From: Liolophura sinensis
Taxonomy: Eukaryota; Mollusca; Polyplacophora; Chitonida; Chitonidae
Direction of reading: 5' to 3'
Assembly (NCBI RefSeq): GCF_032854445.1
Contig: NC_088300.1
Span: 76,065,966-76,129,965, forward strand
Length of the DNA stretch: 64,000 nucleotides
Part shown: positions 1 to 12,300 of the stretch, piece by piece
Numbering within the stretch: the stretch's first letter is position 1
How the letters are laid out: the number at the start of each line of letters is the position of its first letter
The notes under the pieces: model-generated
The model's database searches: none
Seen by the model: the letters and a program-made list of their open reading frames with translations, nothing else
What the model was told of the DNA's origin: nothing
Program-made: the position numbers and the translations under genes

Positions 1-272
1 CCTTTTGGCACCATTAAAAGACAATGAATGAACAAAGGCAAAACTTTCTGAAAAACATGGAGTTTAATGTCAACTGTTAAGTCTCAAACAAGAAAACATA
101 ATTAAATGCAAACAGCTGCACACTTATGAATACAAAATATGCACACTCTGCAAGCATCTCCTAAACAGAGAACAATGAACGCTATGCTACATTGGAAGGC
201 ACAGGTTTGTACTAAACTTGATCATTTGATAAATGCACTTCGGAGTTCTTAGTTCTCTCTTCCTCTCTCTTA

Positions 273-373
273 TTAGCCTGCCAATACACACAGCGTGTCT
301 TTGTGGAAGTTGAGTACATCCCGGGAGTATTTTTCACAGCAATGAGCATGGCTCCATACTTTACTTTGATGAC
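273..373 (-). CDS. TOPAZ1: Probable terminal exon of the TOPAZ1-like gene
   Basis: Acceptor gatgtttag precedes 373. In the phase set by either choice for the exon at 2344-2557 (directly, or through the 38-nt exon 852-815), it reads HQSKVWSHAHCCEKYSRDVL, NFHKDTLCVLAG and then TAA at 275-273. A second frame (VIKVKYGAMLIAVKN...) is also open for 53 codons but does not fit the phase. A possible ATTAAA poly(A) signal lies at 68-63. The exon is supported only by splice sites and phase. Confidence 0.35.
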
Positions 374-3300
374 CTAAACATCTGACATCACGTCTTGGTG
401 AAAAGTGAATGCAAAATATAAAAGATTTGTACAAAGTGAGTTCTTACAAATGCGCTTGTGACTAACCTTACATTACACTGATCTTCAATGGTGTTCAACA
501 ACGAAGCAGTGTAAACTAATGGTAACTTGTACAGCAATGTCCACCACACCACATACCAGTGATGCTGCCATACACTAATGTACACAACACACCCTATGGT
601 ACACTCTGCTTTCTGCTGAAGAGTATGACACACAACAGAATCTGACACAAACAGGGTTAACATCATACATTCCCCTGGGTGAAACTGTACTGATCTAACA
701 TCCATGGCAGAATCTGATTACTTAACACCTGAGCTGGCCACATCAATGAACAATAACAAGTGATGATACGTTTATGGGGATCTAATATCACAATGCAAAG
801 TAACCCCAACATACCTAAAATGTGAGCTTCATCAACAACGCAAAACTGATGTCTGTTAAGAAATGCATGGTAAATTTGCATGGTAAAACACTTGCTTTAA
901 AATGATTATAATCAACTTAAGAAGAAGACCTATTGCAGTAACTATAAATACTACATGATGACATTCTTAGGCAATGTAATTGCCCATTAAACCACTTGAT
1001 AATTAAACCACTTGGGGGATCAACAAGGTGATCCCCCAAGGTAGCAGTGATTGTCGGAATAATACACCTACAAATCTACACATGTTGTTACATTCAAACG
1101 TATACACCATGTTCAGATTGAACACAATTCCTGCGTATCACAGTGGTTACGTTGCAGGTCATCTGCAGAACAAAATATCTAAAAAAGTTGCCACTAAAAA
1201 ACTGAGTAGAGTATCATGTAATTAAGAAATTACCAAAAGTGGCTGAAGAAAAGAAAGCAATGTATTACCAGAGTAGCCATCTGCCACTTCCATAGAGAAA
1301 GATGAAGTAACTTTTAAATGCATAAAACATCTTCCTATTTACATGTTATGCACTACTCTGCATCAACAACAGTATTTCATAAAACCGTATCATTTTTCAA
1401 ATCCTTTGAAAATACTGAAAATAAAAACAAAAATGCAGATCCAATAACAATCACTGGATCATATAACATAAATTATTGGAAAATTTAAGTTTATTAAACT
1501 CTGACATCAAAGTCATAGTTTTACCCTTCTTTGTAACTATCTGATATAACACATGAATTTGATCTTAAATTTCATTTGTTCTTTGTTCTCTGGAATGAAC
1601 AAAGATTGCATTTGTGTAATACTGACATAAATCCTACAATACGATGTAAACTGAACCCAACTTGTGTCCAGGACTCTCCTGAGGTTTGATTTCTTCAGAG
1701 CCTGCTCCTATGTTCTGGACACGATCAACGCGTTTCAGATAAAAACGTCAAGACAAATGATACAAGGACTGTATGTAAATCCAGATCTCCACAGTAGTGT
1801 TACCTACATGTACCTTCAAATGTTCTTCCATGAATGATCAAACAACTGCATGTACATGAAGACAGGATAATCTCACACACAAAAATGTATATTACATAAT
1901 TCCTTTTGATGACATGACTCCCTGTCTGTCCAAGCTATATTTACAGACAACTGAAATACGCATATTATGTGACAGCAATACAGAGATTTGGATGAAGACT
2001 CATTCTGACATTATGAACCTGAAAATATTAATCATAATTTGCAATAATTAAAAAACATAACATGATTTTTCAAATTAGTAATTATTACCAGCTGAAAGGT
2101 ATCTGGACCTGTCTGAGCTTGACATGAAAACACTAAGACAACCACTGACCTGTGTGGGTAAATTACTGCCAGCTGGAAGGTGTCAGGACCTGTCTGAGGT
2201 TGTCATGAAAACAGAGTCAACCGCTGACCTGTGTGGGTTAGTTACTGCCAGCTGGAAGGTATCTAGCCCCGTCAGAGGTCGTCATGAACACAATGAGACA
2301 ACCACTGACCAGTGTGGGTTAGTTATTGCCAGCTGGAGGGTACCTGGGCTTTTCATGTGGTCTGATGTATCCCGGTCCCCGCCCCCTGGGATGAAGTGAG
2401 CGTGGCCTTCTCCGACCTGGCCGTACACCTCCTGGGTACCCAGCCATTTCTCCATGTGCCCGGCCCATTGGCACTCGTCCCTGAATGGGCGGAACTGCTG
2501 GATGTGGAGGAAGTGGGTGCGGAGCAACTGGGTGCAGGGGAACTGGCCTCTGGGGAGCTGAAACACAAAGGCCGACTAGATAAAACATGAGGCTGCGCTA
2601 ACCTGACTACATTACTGCTCAACAAGAGCTGCAGAGCTAAATATCTCATGTCCTGAAAAGCTAAATAACTCATGTCCTGAAGAGCTAAATAACTCATGTC
2701 CTGAAAAGCTAAATAACTCATGTCCTGAAAAGCTAAATAACTCATGTCCTGAAAAGCTAAATAACTCATGTCCTGAAGAGCTAAATAACTCATGTCCTGA
2801 AAAAGAAGGGCAAATGTCATTTGTGCAAACCACAGACTATTAGGTTTTGGAAATACACCAGTGTTACAGTATTTGACTTAGTAGTTTGAAAATATAATGG
2901 TAGCAAAGGCAAATATGCCTGACACATGAGAAAGTTGGTATAGGTCTGACCACAATCTCAGGAAATCAGCAGTAAATCCAAATATGCAATTCAATTAAAC
3001 TCAACTTCATAATTTCGGAATCAATGCTCTGAAGCAAAAAATGAACTCTACCTAACAAAAGTAGGTCAAATCTCATCAAGCTGACCACAATGCAACTCGC
3101 TCTTTAACTTTAAATGACAGTCTTCAACTTCAACTGGCTCCATGTACCGTTAGTAGTTTAACTGAATAAGGCTAAGCCAAATTTACAAAATTCTCATCCT
3201 TTGATGATGGGTTTTGTTTGATAAAGATTGGGTCAGAAGATTGGGGAAGAAAACCAATTTGGTAGCCTTGCCTAGTCAGCTCAATACATTGAGTAATTTT

Positions 3301-6300
3301 TAACATATACCTTGATACGGATTGCAATACACAAAAGACATTTGTAATTTACGGTAATTAACATGAAAACAGCACATCAAGGATGGCTGGTTTTATCAGG
3401 CTATACACGTACAGTCAAACCTGTTGTATGTGACCAGTGAAGGGAGACAAAAGTAGTGGCCGCTTAATGCAGGTGGCCACATAACACAGGCTGGGTAAAA
3501 GACTGAACCAACACATGACTTATACTTCTTAATATAACTAACTGATATTAATTTCAGATATGGTGTTCACACACAGTGTAAATAAACAAGCGCCTACAAC
3601 CCGAGTTTCAAGTCAGCGCACGTGTGACTTGAGCACTTTTCCCCCCAACATTTCCATGGCCTTGAAAGCTCTGGGGCCAGTTGGGACAACATGGATAATT
3701 AATACTCCAACCTTTGGACTGTCAATTGCAGCTAGACCGATGAGCTGTATGAAAATTCATTCAATCCGGTTTGCTATTGTCGGTGAAGCAACAACAACAA
3801 CATAGCCTACATGTATATTGTATACAGATCAGGGAAGTTCAACATGTGTTTGTGAAAGATCATATTTTGACAAACCAAAAGGAAGACACAACTTTAGGTG
3901 CCTACAAAGATAATGGCCAGGCCAGCCAGATGCTTTGTCGAACAAACCATCCAGGGAGGGAACCACAGGATTGTATTCTGGTTTGCCCACTGTGACTGTA
4001 ATGCTTTCACACCTCAGATGACTTCTACATGGAGCTAATCCCACTGCCTGGGTGTCCCGACAATAACCAGCTGGGCATGAAAACAACAGGCTTTACTGCT
4101 AACGATGAAATTCACTGATCAAGACAAAGTGGTAAGTTACAACAATGTAAATTTCCAGTGACTATCAATGCTACCGAAGTTTGAGGCCACCACTCTGAAA
4201 TTTTCGAATTTTACTTTTAAAAATCTTGGCCGCATAGCGCAGGTTGATATTTGACTTTGTTACAATATGTACTGGCCACTGGCCACATTGGACAGGTGTC
4301 CACATGTTACAGGTTGTTTAATATGGAAAATCTTTCAGTCGCAGCTGAGAGTAGCCGCTTAGGACAGTTAACCTGTTACTGGATACTGACAACAACACTC
4401 AGGGCATGACATTAAAGCCTGCTGTATAGGTACATGTAACAGTAAGAAATCAATAGTGACAGTACAACCTGATCTTTCTCAATTCTTCCCATTTTGTAGA
4501 TGTGATTTTACCTGCACGGGAGCCATCAAGCACTATGAAATACTGCTGCACTGACTCTGGTGAGACGCGGATCACTCTCGGCATTGCCACATGAGCCTGG
4601 AACTTGAAATGCTCATGAAGGATGGAGAGTAAGGACTCCTTAGCCCGGTGGACTGCGTTGGGCCTGCAGGCGGGCAGGTAAGTGTGCTCAGTGTAGGGGT
4701 CTATACTACTGGTCACCATGATGTGCAGGTGGAATTCTCCCTCATCATATGGTATCTGCCTAGCTCTCTTGTCACATAGGATCCTGTACACCTGATACAG
4801 GTAGTCCTCTATGATCAGCCTCATCTCCACCTCACTCAGGAGAGCATCGATCTGAACTGACCTGGGCAGCTCTTCCACGTTTTGTTTACTGTAAATGTTC
4901 CGCTGGCAGAATGTGAAGAGATCGGCCACCTTGGTAGACCAGCGCACCTCGCTGCAGCCCACGAGCAGGGCACGCACCACTAAGGGCTGGACTGGCAGTC
5001 TGTAGTCACATGACAGCTTGAACAATTCTTCAGCTATCTTCACTTCTTTGTCATTTAATATACGACAAATAGTGCTGCTGGCCAAATCTGTAAAAGTTAA
5101 TCAGATGGGTTCTTTTTTCAAGGAAAGTTGCTACAGAATTAAAATCACTAATTTTACTGACTTAGTTTGATCACCACTGCCAAGGTGTTTACTTTTTCAT
5201 TGATCAGTCAATTGGCAAGAAAAGCATATGGACCAACTTGGAGAAAATCCTCTTCTCAGCTAGGATCATCTAGGTCTGGATCCAGGAATGTTCGAAATGA
5301 TTCTTCACCTATCTTGCCTAAATGTAGGCCACAAATGTAGAGTACTGTCCCTTTATCTGTAGTTGGGGTGTGGGGGTGGGAGGCACACGAATGAGTTGTG
5401 AGCTAGAGGAATCTAGCCAAAAGCTACAGGACAGATGGAATCTTGACACATACTGGTCTCACTTTCTGCCAAAACAGTGCTGCTAAGCCAGTAAGTGTGA
5501 AAACTCTAACCTTTAGGTCACCGAAGTGATGCATACATTGAAGAAACCAGTATGTGCACAAAGTGGTTACAGACTTTAAAATACAGGCAGAAAGAGAGGT
5601 GGGCACAGACATGATGGCAATTTTACAAAAACCTACCTCCTGTTTCCTGTAGTGAATCCCTCAGTCCAGGACACTTCTCTGAAAAACAATCCATTTGGTA
5701 ATTACTACTAAATACCAACAAATGATGACAATGCAGGTCAGTAAAGTCAATAATTTGTTTACTATTTTCATTGTTAATTTAACCTATACACAAGATCAGT
5801 TCAAGTTTTGTCCGCATTAGAGGCCATATGACGCTGGAGTCAAAGTGACAGTACTGCATATACACAGGCAGTATGTAGTGAACCAGTCACCCTCTGTGTC
5901 ACAACCTCTTACTTGGCACACCTCACCTAAAGTGACTCTCATCAGCTCCAGTATTTCCTCTCTCATATTCTTATTTAACAGCTGGTCCACAAGCACTCTG
6001 AACAGATGTAGGCAGTGTTTGAACTTCTTCACTGGCAGGGAAGAGGAGAGGAACATGGCACCGCAAATCTGACCAGAAAAACACCCTGAATAAGAAGACA
6101 ACAAATGAAAATGATGAATTTAATTATCAGTGTGTGAATGATTAAAAGAACGTTAATACCGGGCAATTTAATACCCCTTGGCCATGAGCACAACTGCAAG
6201 AGACAGCATGTTTACAAGACAATGCAGGCACAGGCCTAACAGCCTGGAGCAAATACAGTGAGTTTAAAAAAAATACAGTTCTTCAACAATTCTACCCTAT

Positions 6301-9300
6301 TTCATTTGGGGTCACCTGGTCTGCTCCTTTTATCCAATATACTGTATGTAATTGTAGCAGGAATATTTAGCTTCTTTGTTTCTCACATGGTTAGATCATC
6401 TAATGAACAACATCCTCATATCTTTACTTTTCCAAAAAGTTGGGAAAGGAATGTAATACAGCATACTGCTTTCAGCACTACTACTATCTGTCCTGGAAGA
6501 ATTAGTGCACATGTTAGCAGTTGGGTTAAAACTGTTTGTGACAAAACATAACTTAAATGATTCCACAAGGGGTAAAAACTTACTTAAGACACCTTCAAGA
6601 AAAGTATCAGACAAAGAACCCTTACTATTCAAAATGCTGATGGCAAATGAAGGATGCATCTTGTAGAGGGCGGTTTCCACAGCCATGATGCTGACATCCA
6701 TGGCCTGGTCATCAAGCTTCATGGTCAGATAACTGTTGAGCTGATTTTCTTCCAGTGCGAACAGAATGTCCATCCCATGCTTCCAGCCATTGTGTGAGTA
6801 GAAGAAGGCTAACAGCTCCACACCTATCTTAGCCAAGAATTCCTTGTTCAGACAACCTTGGGCATCCTCCGTAAGAGCTGTAGACAACAACCTCATTTGT
6901 ATAGTCAGGTGTCATGAATTACCACAGATTAACATACACAAACCTTTCACAAGCTTATATTATTTTAATATTTTGTTGAAAAAAAATTAGTGTTGACATA
7001 CTGATATACTGAAAACAAAAATATTTTATCAGATAATTAAAAATGGATTAAAGACTTAGGGCAAGTAATCTAATCCACGTCTGACTCGAGTTATTAAGAA
7101 ATCTTAATAAAACATTGTTGAAGCAGACACTAGTTCTGTTCATTTTATTTATTTATTTGATTGGTGTTTTACGCCGTACTCAGGAATATTTCACTAATAC
7201 GATGGCGACCAGCATTATGGTGGGTGGAAACTGGGCAGAGCCCAGGGGAAACCCACAACCATCCGCAGGTTGCTGGCAGACCTTCCCACGTACTGCCGGA
7301 GAGGAAGCCAGCATGGCTGCACCATTGACAGAGAGCAACAACTCTGAGCAAAGACACTGCAATTCATGAGTTGTTGATGCAGAAACTAGTTCTGCTCATG
7401 GCTGCCCATTGTCAGAGAGCAACAACTCTGAGCAAAGACATTACAATCCATGAGTTGTTGATGCAGACACCAGTTCTCCTCATGGCTGCCCATTGTCAGA
7501 GAGCAACAACTCTGAGCAAAGACATTACAATCCATGAGTTGTTGATGCAGAAACCAGTTCTGCTCATGGCTACCCATTGTCAGAGAGCAACAACTCTGAG
7601 CAAAGACATTGCAATCCATGAGTTGTTGATGCAGAAACCAGTTCTGCTCATGGCTGCCCATTGTCAGAGAGCAACAACTCTGAGCAAAGACATTGCAATC
7701 CATGAGTTGTTGATGCAGAAACCTGTTCTGCTCATGGCTACCCATTGTCAGAGAGCAACAACTCTGAGCAAAGACATTACAATCCATGAGTTGTTGATGC
7801 AGAAACTAGTTCTGCTCATGGCTGCCCATTGTCAGAGAGCAACAACTCTGAGCAAAGACATTGCAATCCATGAGTTGTTGATGCAGAAACCAGTTCTGTT
7901 CATGGCTACCCATTGTCAGACAACATCTCATGGTCACGCATCACTCCTGCCGGGCTCATCTCATATCAAGCAGATAGACATGGTATATAAAAATGGTGAG
8001 GTTGGTCACCTGGTTCAACAACATGAAGTAAAAAAAAGTCAGGAGGAGTGTGCCAGAACAGGTACTGGTAAGGTCACATCAGACAGAGAATTTGCTTATT
8101 ACATAGTTCAAACTACTATAAAACCACCCACCAGCCTTCAATGCAGTCTCCACAAAGGTCTTATAACCTGTTGTTGTTGTAGCTGCAGGTTGGTCCTTTA
8201 ATAGTGTGTCCAGGAAAGCCTTGTGCAGGACTGGATCAAAGGCGTTTACCTCTTCCTGGCACACCTCCACAAACAGCTCACCCAGGTACAGCCAATTACA
8301 GGTCACTCCACAGCCCTGCATAACACATACTCAGTCTTAGTTCATCAGATTTTGACGTATCTTTTTCACATTACTCTACCGACAAACACATGGACACAAC
8401 CACCAACCATATGTCCAGTGCAGAGACACAAACGTGTAGCGCTGTTCACAATGAGGGCGAGATAAAATATAAATGAAATTGTATGATATCGATATTAAGC
8501 ATACTGCCCACAAACACGCCACAAAGCTTGACCCATACTTAATCAAACCCAATGTTGTGAACACACAAAGGTCAAAATTTTGATCAATGTAGTAATGCAG
8601 ACATATCAAGGCCTTTTATTTAACTTTATATTTGCTTTAAGACAGAACATCAGCATCTAGTCCAAATCCACAACCACCAGTTGGCTCTTCAGATCTCTTT
8701 CCTCTGATCAAATTCCAGTTATTCTATATTAAATGTATAATAATAAAGCAGATCATACCTTTATCCTGCTAAGAATACTGTCACTATTTGCCAGACCAGA
8801 GATCTGCTCATGACAGGTAATGTCAGTGGCACCTTCCAAAGCAGACTTCCCATACCTTGAGGCCTGGAACAGAAACACACTGAAATTATCCACACACATC
8901 TCAGCACTTTTACAATAAAATGTCACCTTAAACTCATGACATTATGGTGTTAATTCACACTCTGAAGGGAACAGTACAGTTAGCATTCTGAGTGTAACTG
9001 TTGTAAAAGATGTTGAAGTTACCAAATCTCTCCTGGGGTCTAGTGATGCTGTGAAGGCCTTGGAGAAAATCTGGGCACAGATTGGGAGTCCAAGGCTATG
9101 GCATTCTGAAGTCAATGTCCTCAAAAGCTGTGGGTAACAGAAAGTCTCATAATAAGCATGGATATCTAACTATATATATAATATATAATGAAGCAACATA
9201 TTCAATGAAAATACATTAAACATAAAACAGAACAGATCTTGTGGCTTGAATTTATTTTTTTACTTGACTGGTGTTTTACGCCATACTATATTTCATTTAC

Positions 9301-12300
9301 ACAACAGCTGCATGCATTATGCAGGGAGGAAACCAGGCAGAGGCCACAACCATCCGCATGTTGCTGGCAGACCTTCCCACGTACGGCCAGAGAGGAAGCC
9401 AGCATGAGCTGGACTTGAATTCACAGCAACCACATTGGTGAAAGGCTTCTGGGTCATTACTCTTGCGGCTTGAAAGCCACTACAATCAAAGTTTACCTTG
9501 AGATACAGGCTTACAGCATCGTCCATTTGTTGCAAAATTAAAACATGTTACAGGTCATATTACACTTTATGCTACAGGGTACTATAGTACCATAGCAATT
9601 TTCCAGTCATATGATGACTTTGTGGCAACTCTGAGGCAACCGCTCTAACAGTAAGGCCAACAAAGCGGTCGCTCTGAGGCAGCCGCTCTAACAGTCAGGC
9701 CAACAAAGCGGTCGCTCTGAGGCAGCCGCTCTAACAGTAAGGCCAACAAAGCGGTCGTTCTGAGGCAGCCGCTCTAACAGTAAGGCCAACAAAGTGGTCC
9801 AATGCCAAGATGTACTGTAGTTGTATTTATGACCTACATTGATGTGCCATTCAAGCACAACCTTGACACTTGTAAACACTATTTGCTGCTCACATCTTTG
9901 CGTATCAAGGTCAGGCTGGTAACGTCTTGAGCCTTGATCCATGGCGCTGCTAAGGGTAACAGGTGCTTGGGGTCATTCTTGAGAGCCTGTAGGGCACTGG
10001 TCTTCATGTTTAGGGAGACCTGGAACCACTCATGGCAGTAGGTCAGTGCTTTCCACAGGTCCTCCCATAATAAACCATCCATACAACACCTGAGAAAACA
10101 AAAGTCAAATCCACAGTACAGCATTCATACACAGACCACGCAAGCTTTACCCCAGGATGATCAATATGTGTGATTCCAAGATTTTCTATCATCAACTTTT
10201 AGACCACTGCATAAAATTTTAACCAATGCAAAAAAAACTAACACTGAGGGTTTGTGCAGAGACACAGCTGATGTGTTCTTTTAGGGTGGATGGCAAGCAT
10301 TAAACTACCAAAGCTGTAGAAAAGAAACTCAAACGCATGGTTTCAACATGTTTATGTAAATGACCTAAAATTTCGCTTAAGTTAAGTCGCACATTTTGTC
10401 TGATTCCGAGATTACATGTAATATTTCCCTGGAAAAATGGTTTGATGTTTTATAGGTGTGTGTGTACAACAGAAGTAATACTTTACAACATTTATTTACC
10501 CCTGAAAATGCACTTTTTAGGGTGAAATTTTAAGATCTCCTAAAGCAGCCATCAACAGCAAAATGAACAAACCTTAGTATGTCTAACATACAGTTGTGTT
10601 CTGGTCGCAACTGGAAGCTGATCATTGCCTTTAATAGTAGACTGATATGTTCTCTGTATTTCATTTTGTCTTCTGCAAACAGCTGGTATAGTTTGGTCCA
10701 CATACTAAAACAGAATGTTAATCATGTGAAGTCAGATATAGAATCATTTATCTATTTACTGATTTGACTGGACTCGATTTCCACCCATAATAATGCTGGT
10801 TGCCATCGTATAAGTGAAATATTCTTCATACCATAAAACATCAATCACACGTCACAGTTTGGAGTTTTACGCAATACTCAAGAATATTTCACTTATGTGA
10901 CAGCGGCCAGCATTATAGTCCGAAAAACCAGGCAAAGCCAAGGGTAACCAACAACCATCTTCAGGTTGCTGGCAGACCTTCACATGTAAGACCAGAGAGG
11001 AAGCTAGCACTGATGCGAAGCCAAGGGGTCAATGTGCTGCGCTTAGCACGTAAACCACTAGGCCACAGAGTCCCTGATCAAGTTACACACAAGTATGTAA
11101 AATGAAATGTTTCTGAACTTCAAATAATAAACACAACATACTGTATTTATGCCTGTGAACATGAACTTGTGTGTTATTATTATAATGGTAAATTAGTAAG
11201 TTCTCAATCAGAATTCTTCTGTGTGAAGAATACAGAAATAGTAAAGAACAAACAAGCAGTGAATCCAACAAACTATAAATTTATCAACTATTCAAACTGT
11301 ACATGTACATAATGGCCCTCATACCTAAATTCATGAACATTTTCCCATACAAAGTCAGTTCTTAAATTGCAGGGGTTACAGATTTGCCTCTCACAACTGC
11401 AGATAATAACTAAACGAAAACCTTTTTTTTCATCAGAAATACCCCTGCTGCAATTGGATGTATGCCTGGGGTTTTAATGTTTGCCGCAATTGGAAAAATA
11501 GTTTTTAATGGCATCCATCAAACATCAAATATTCTTTACCTTTGTGACCTTTGACTTACCTGGCCCTGAGATAACGACCAAAACAAATATCTGTGAGGAT
11601 AGCCAAAGCCTCGGACGCAGCTCCTTGCTTACAACAGTGGTGAAGTAGGCTCAGAATAATGCCCTCAGCGGGTGGGGCCACATCCAACAGCATCAAGCTC
11701 CGATAGGCCAGTAATGCACTGCAACATGTAATCATAAATAATTAGTGTAGTGACAAAAACCAAACACTTGTGTAATTGTCCTTTAGGTTTCCAAGAGATT
11801 CAATTTTTGATTGCTTGTGAGTCCGAGTACATGAAAGAGAAGAATGTAATACTCCATCAGAGTTTGGATTCAATCCATTAGTTTTATCACCATATGTTCA
11901 CTTTAAGGCTCTGAAGGCTCAAACTGGAATGGGAAGCAATTATGATATAACTCCCCCACACCAGTGCATTTTTGCATGAAAAGGTGAGCAAAATCATAAA
12001 AGGAGGTCACCATGTCATAACATCTTACCTCAAAACGCACATATTCATACAAGTAATCATCTTCCCAACATTTTGAAGATTTCTTTTGAAATACTCACAT
12101 TTATAATATTTAAGTGAATTACTTACTTCTTTAGCTCGCCCTTCTGGTAAGCTTCAATTCCCTTTATAGCCATTTTAACACCATCGTTCTACAATACCAA
12201 AACTGACATATAAGACTTAACAAAAAATCAACTAGTTATTGTTTAATTATTCATGTCTTTCAAAATTACATTTAAAATGAATCATACCCTAGACGAATTT

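Noticed and set aside
815-852. VVDEAH string as a helicase gene
   Set aside because: Only 12 residues, with no other SF2 motif within several kilobases on either strand. Kept only as a candidate micro-exon.
3560-4086. Open frames on both strands with VGTTWIINTPTFG and TVTVGKPEYNP
   Set aside because: No splice sites link them to neighbours and they lie near a dispersed repeat. They look like decayed repeat sequence, not a gene.
7371-8201. Long plus-strand open frame (276 codons) of 28-residue repeats, with a minus-strand partner
   Set aside because: It is created by the 84-bp minisatellite, whose length is a multiple of three. It overlaps a supported minus-strand exon (8132-8315) and has no coding signature.
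9317-9535. Possible exon MQQMDDAVSLYLK on the minus strand
   Set aside because: A donor-like CTCAAG|gtaaac exists, but there is no acceptor AG upstream, and including it breaks phase between exons 10089-9894 and 9127-9023.
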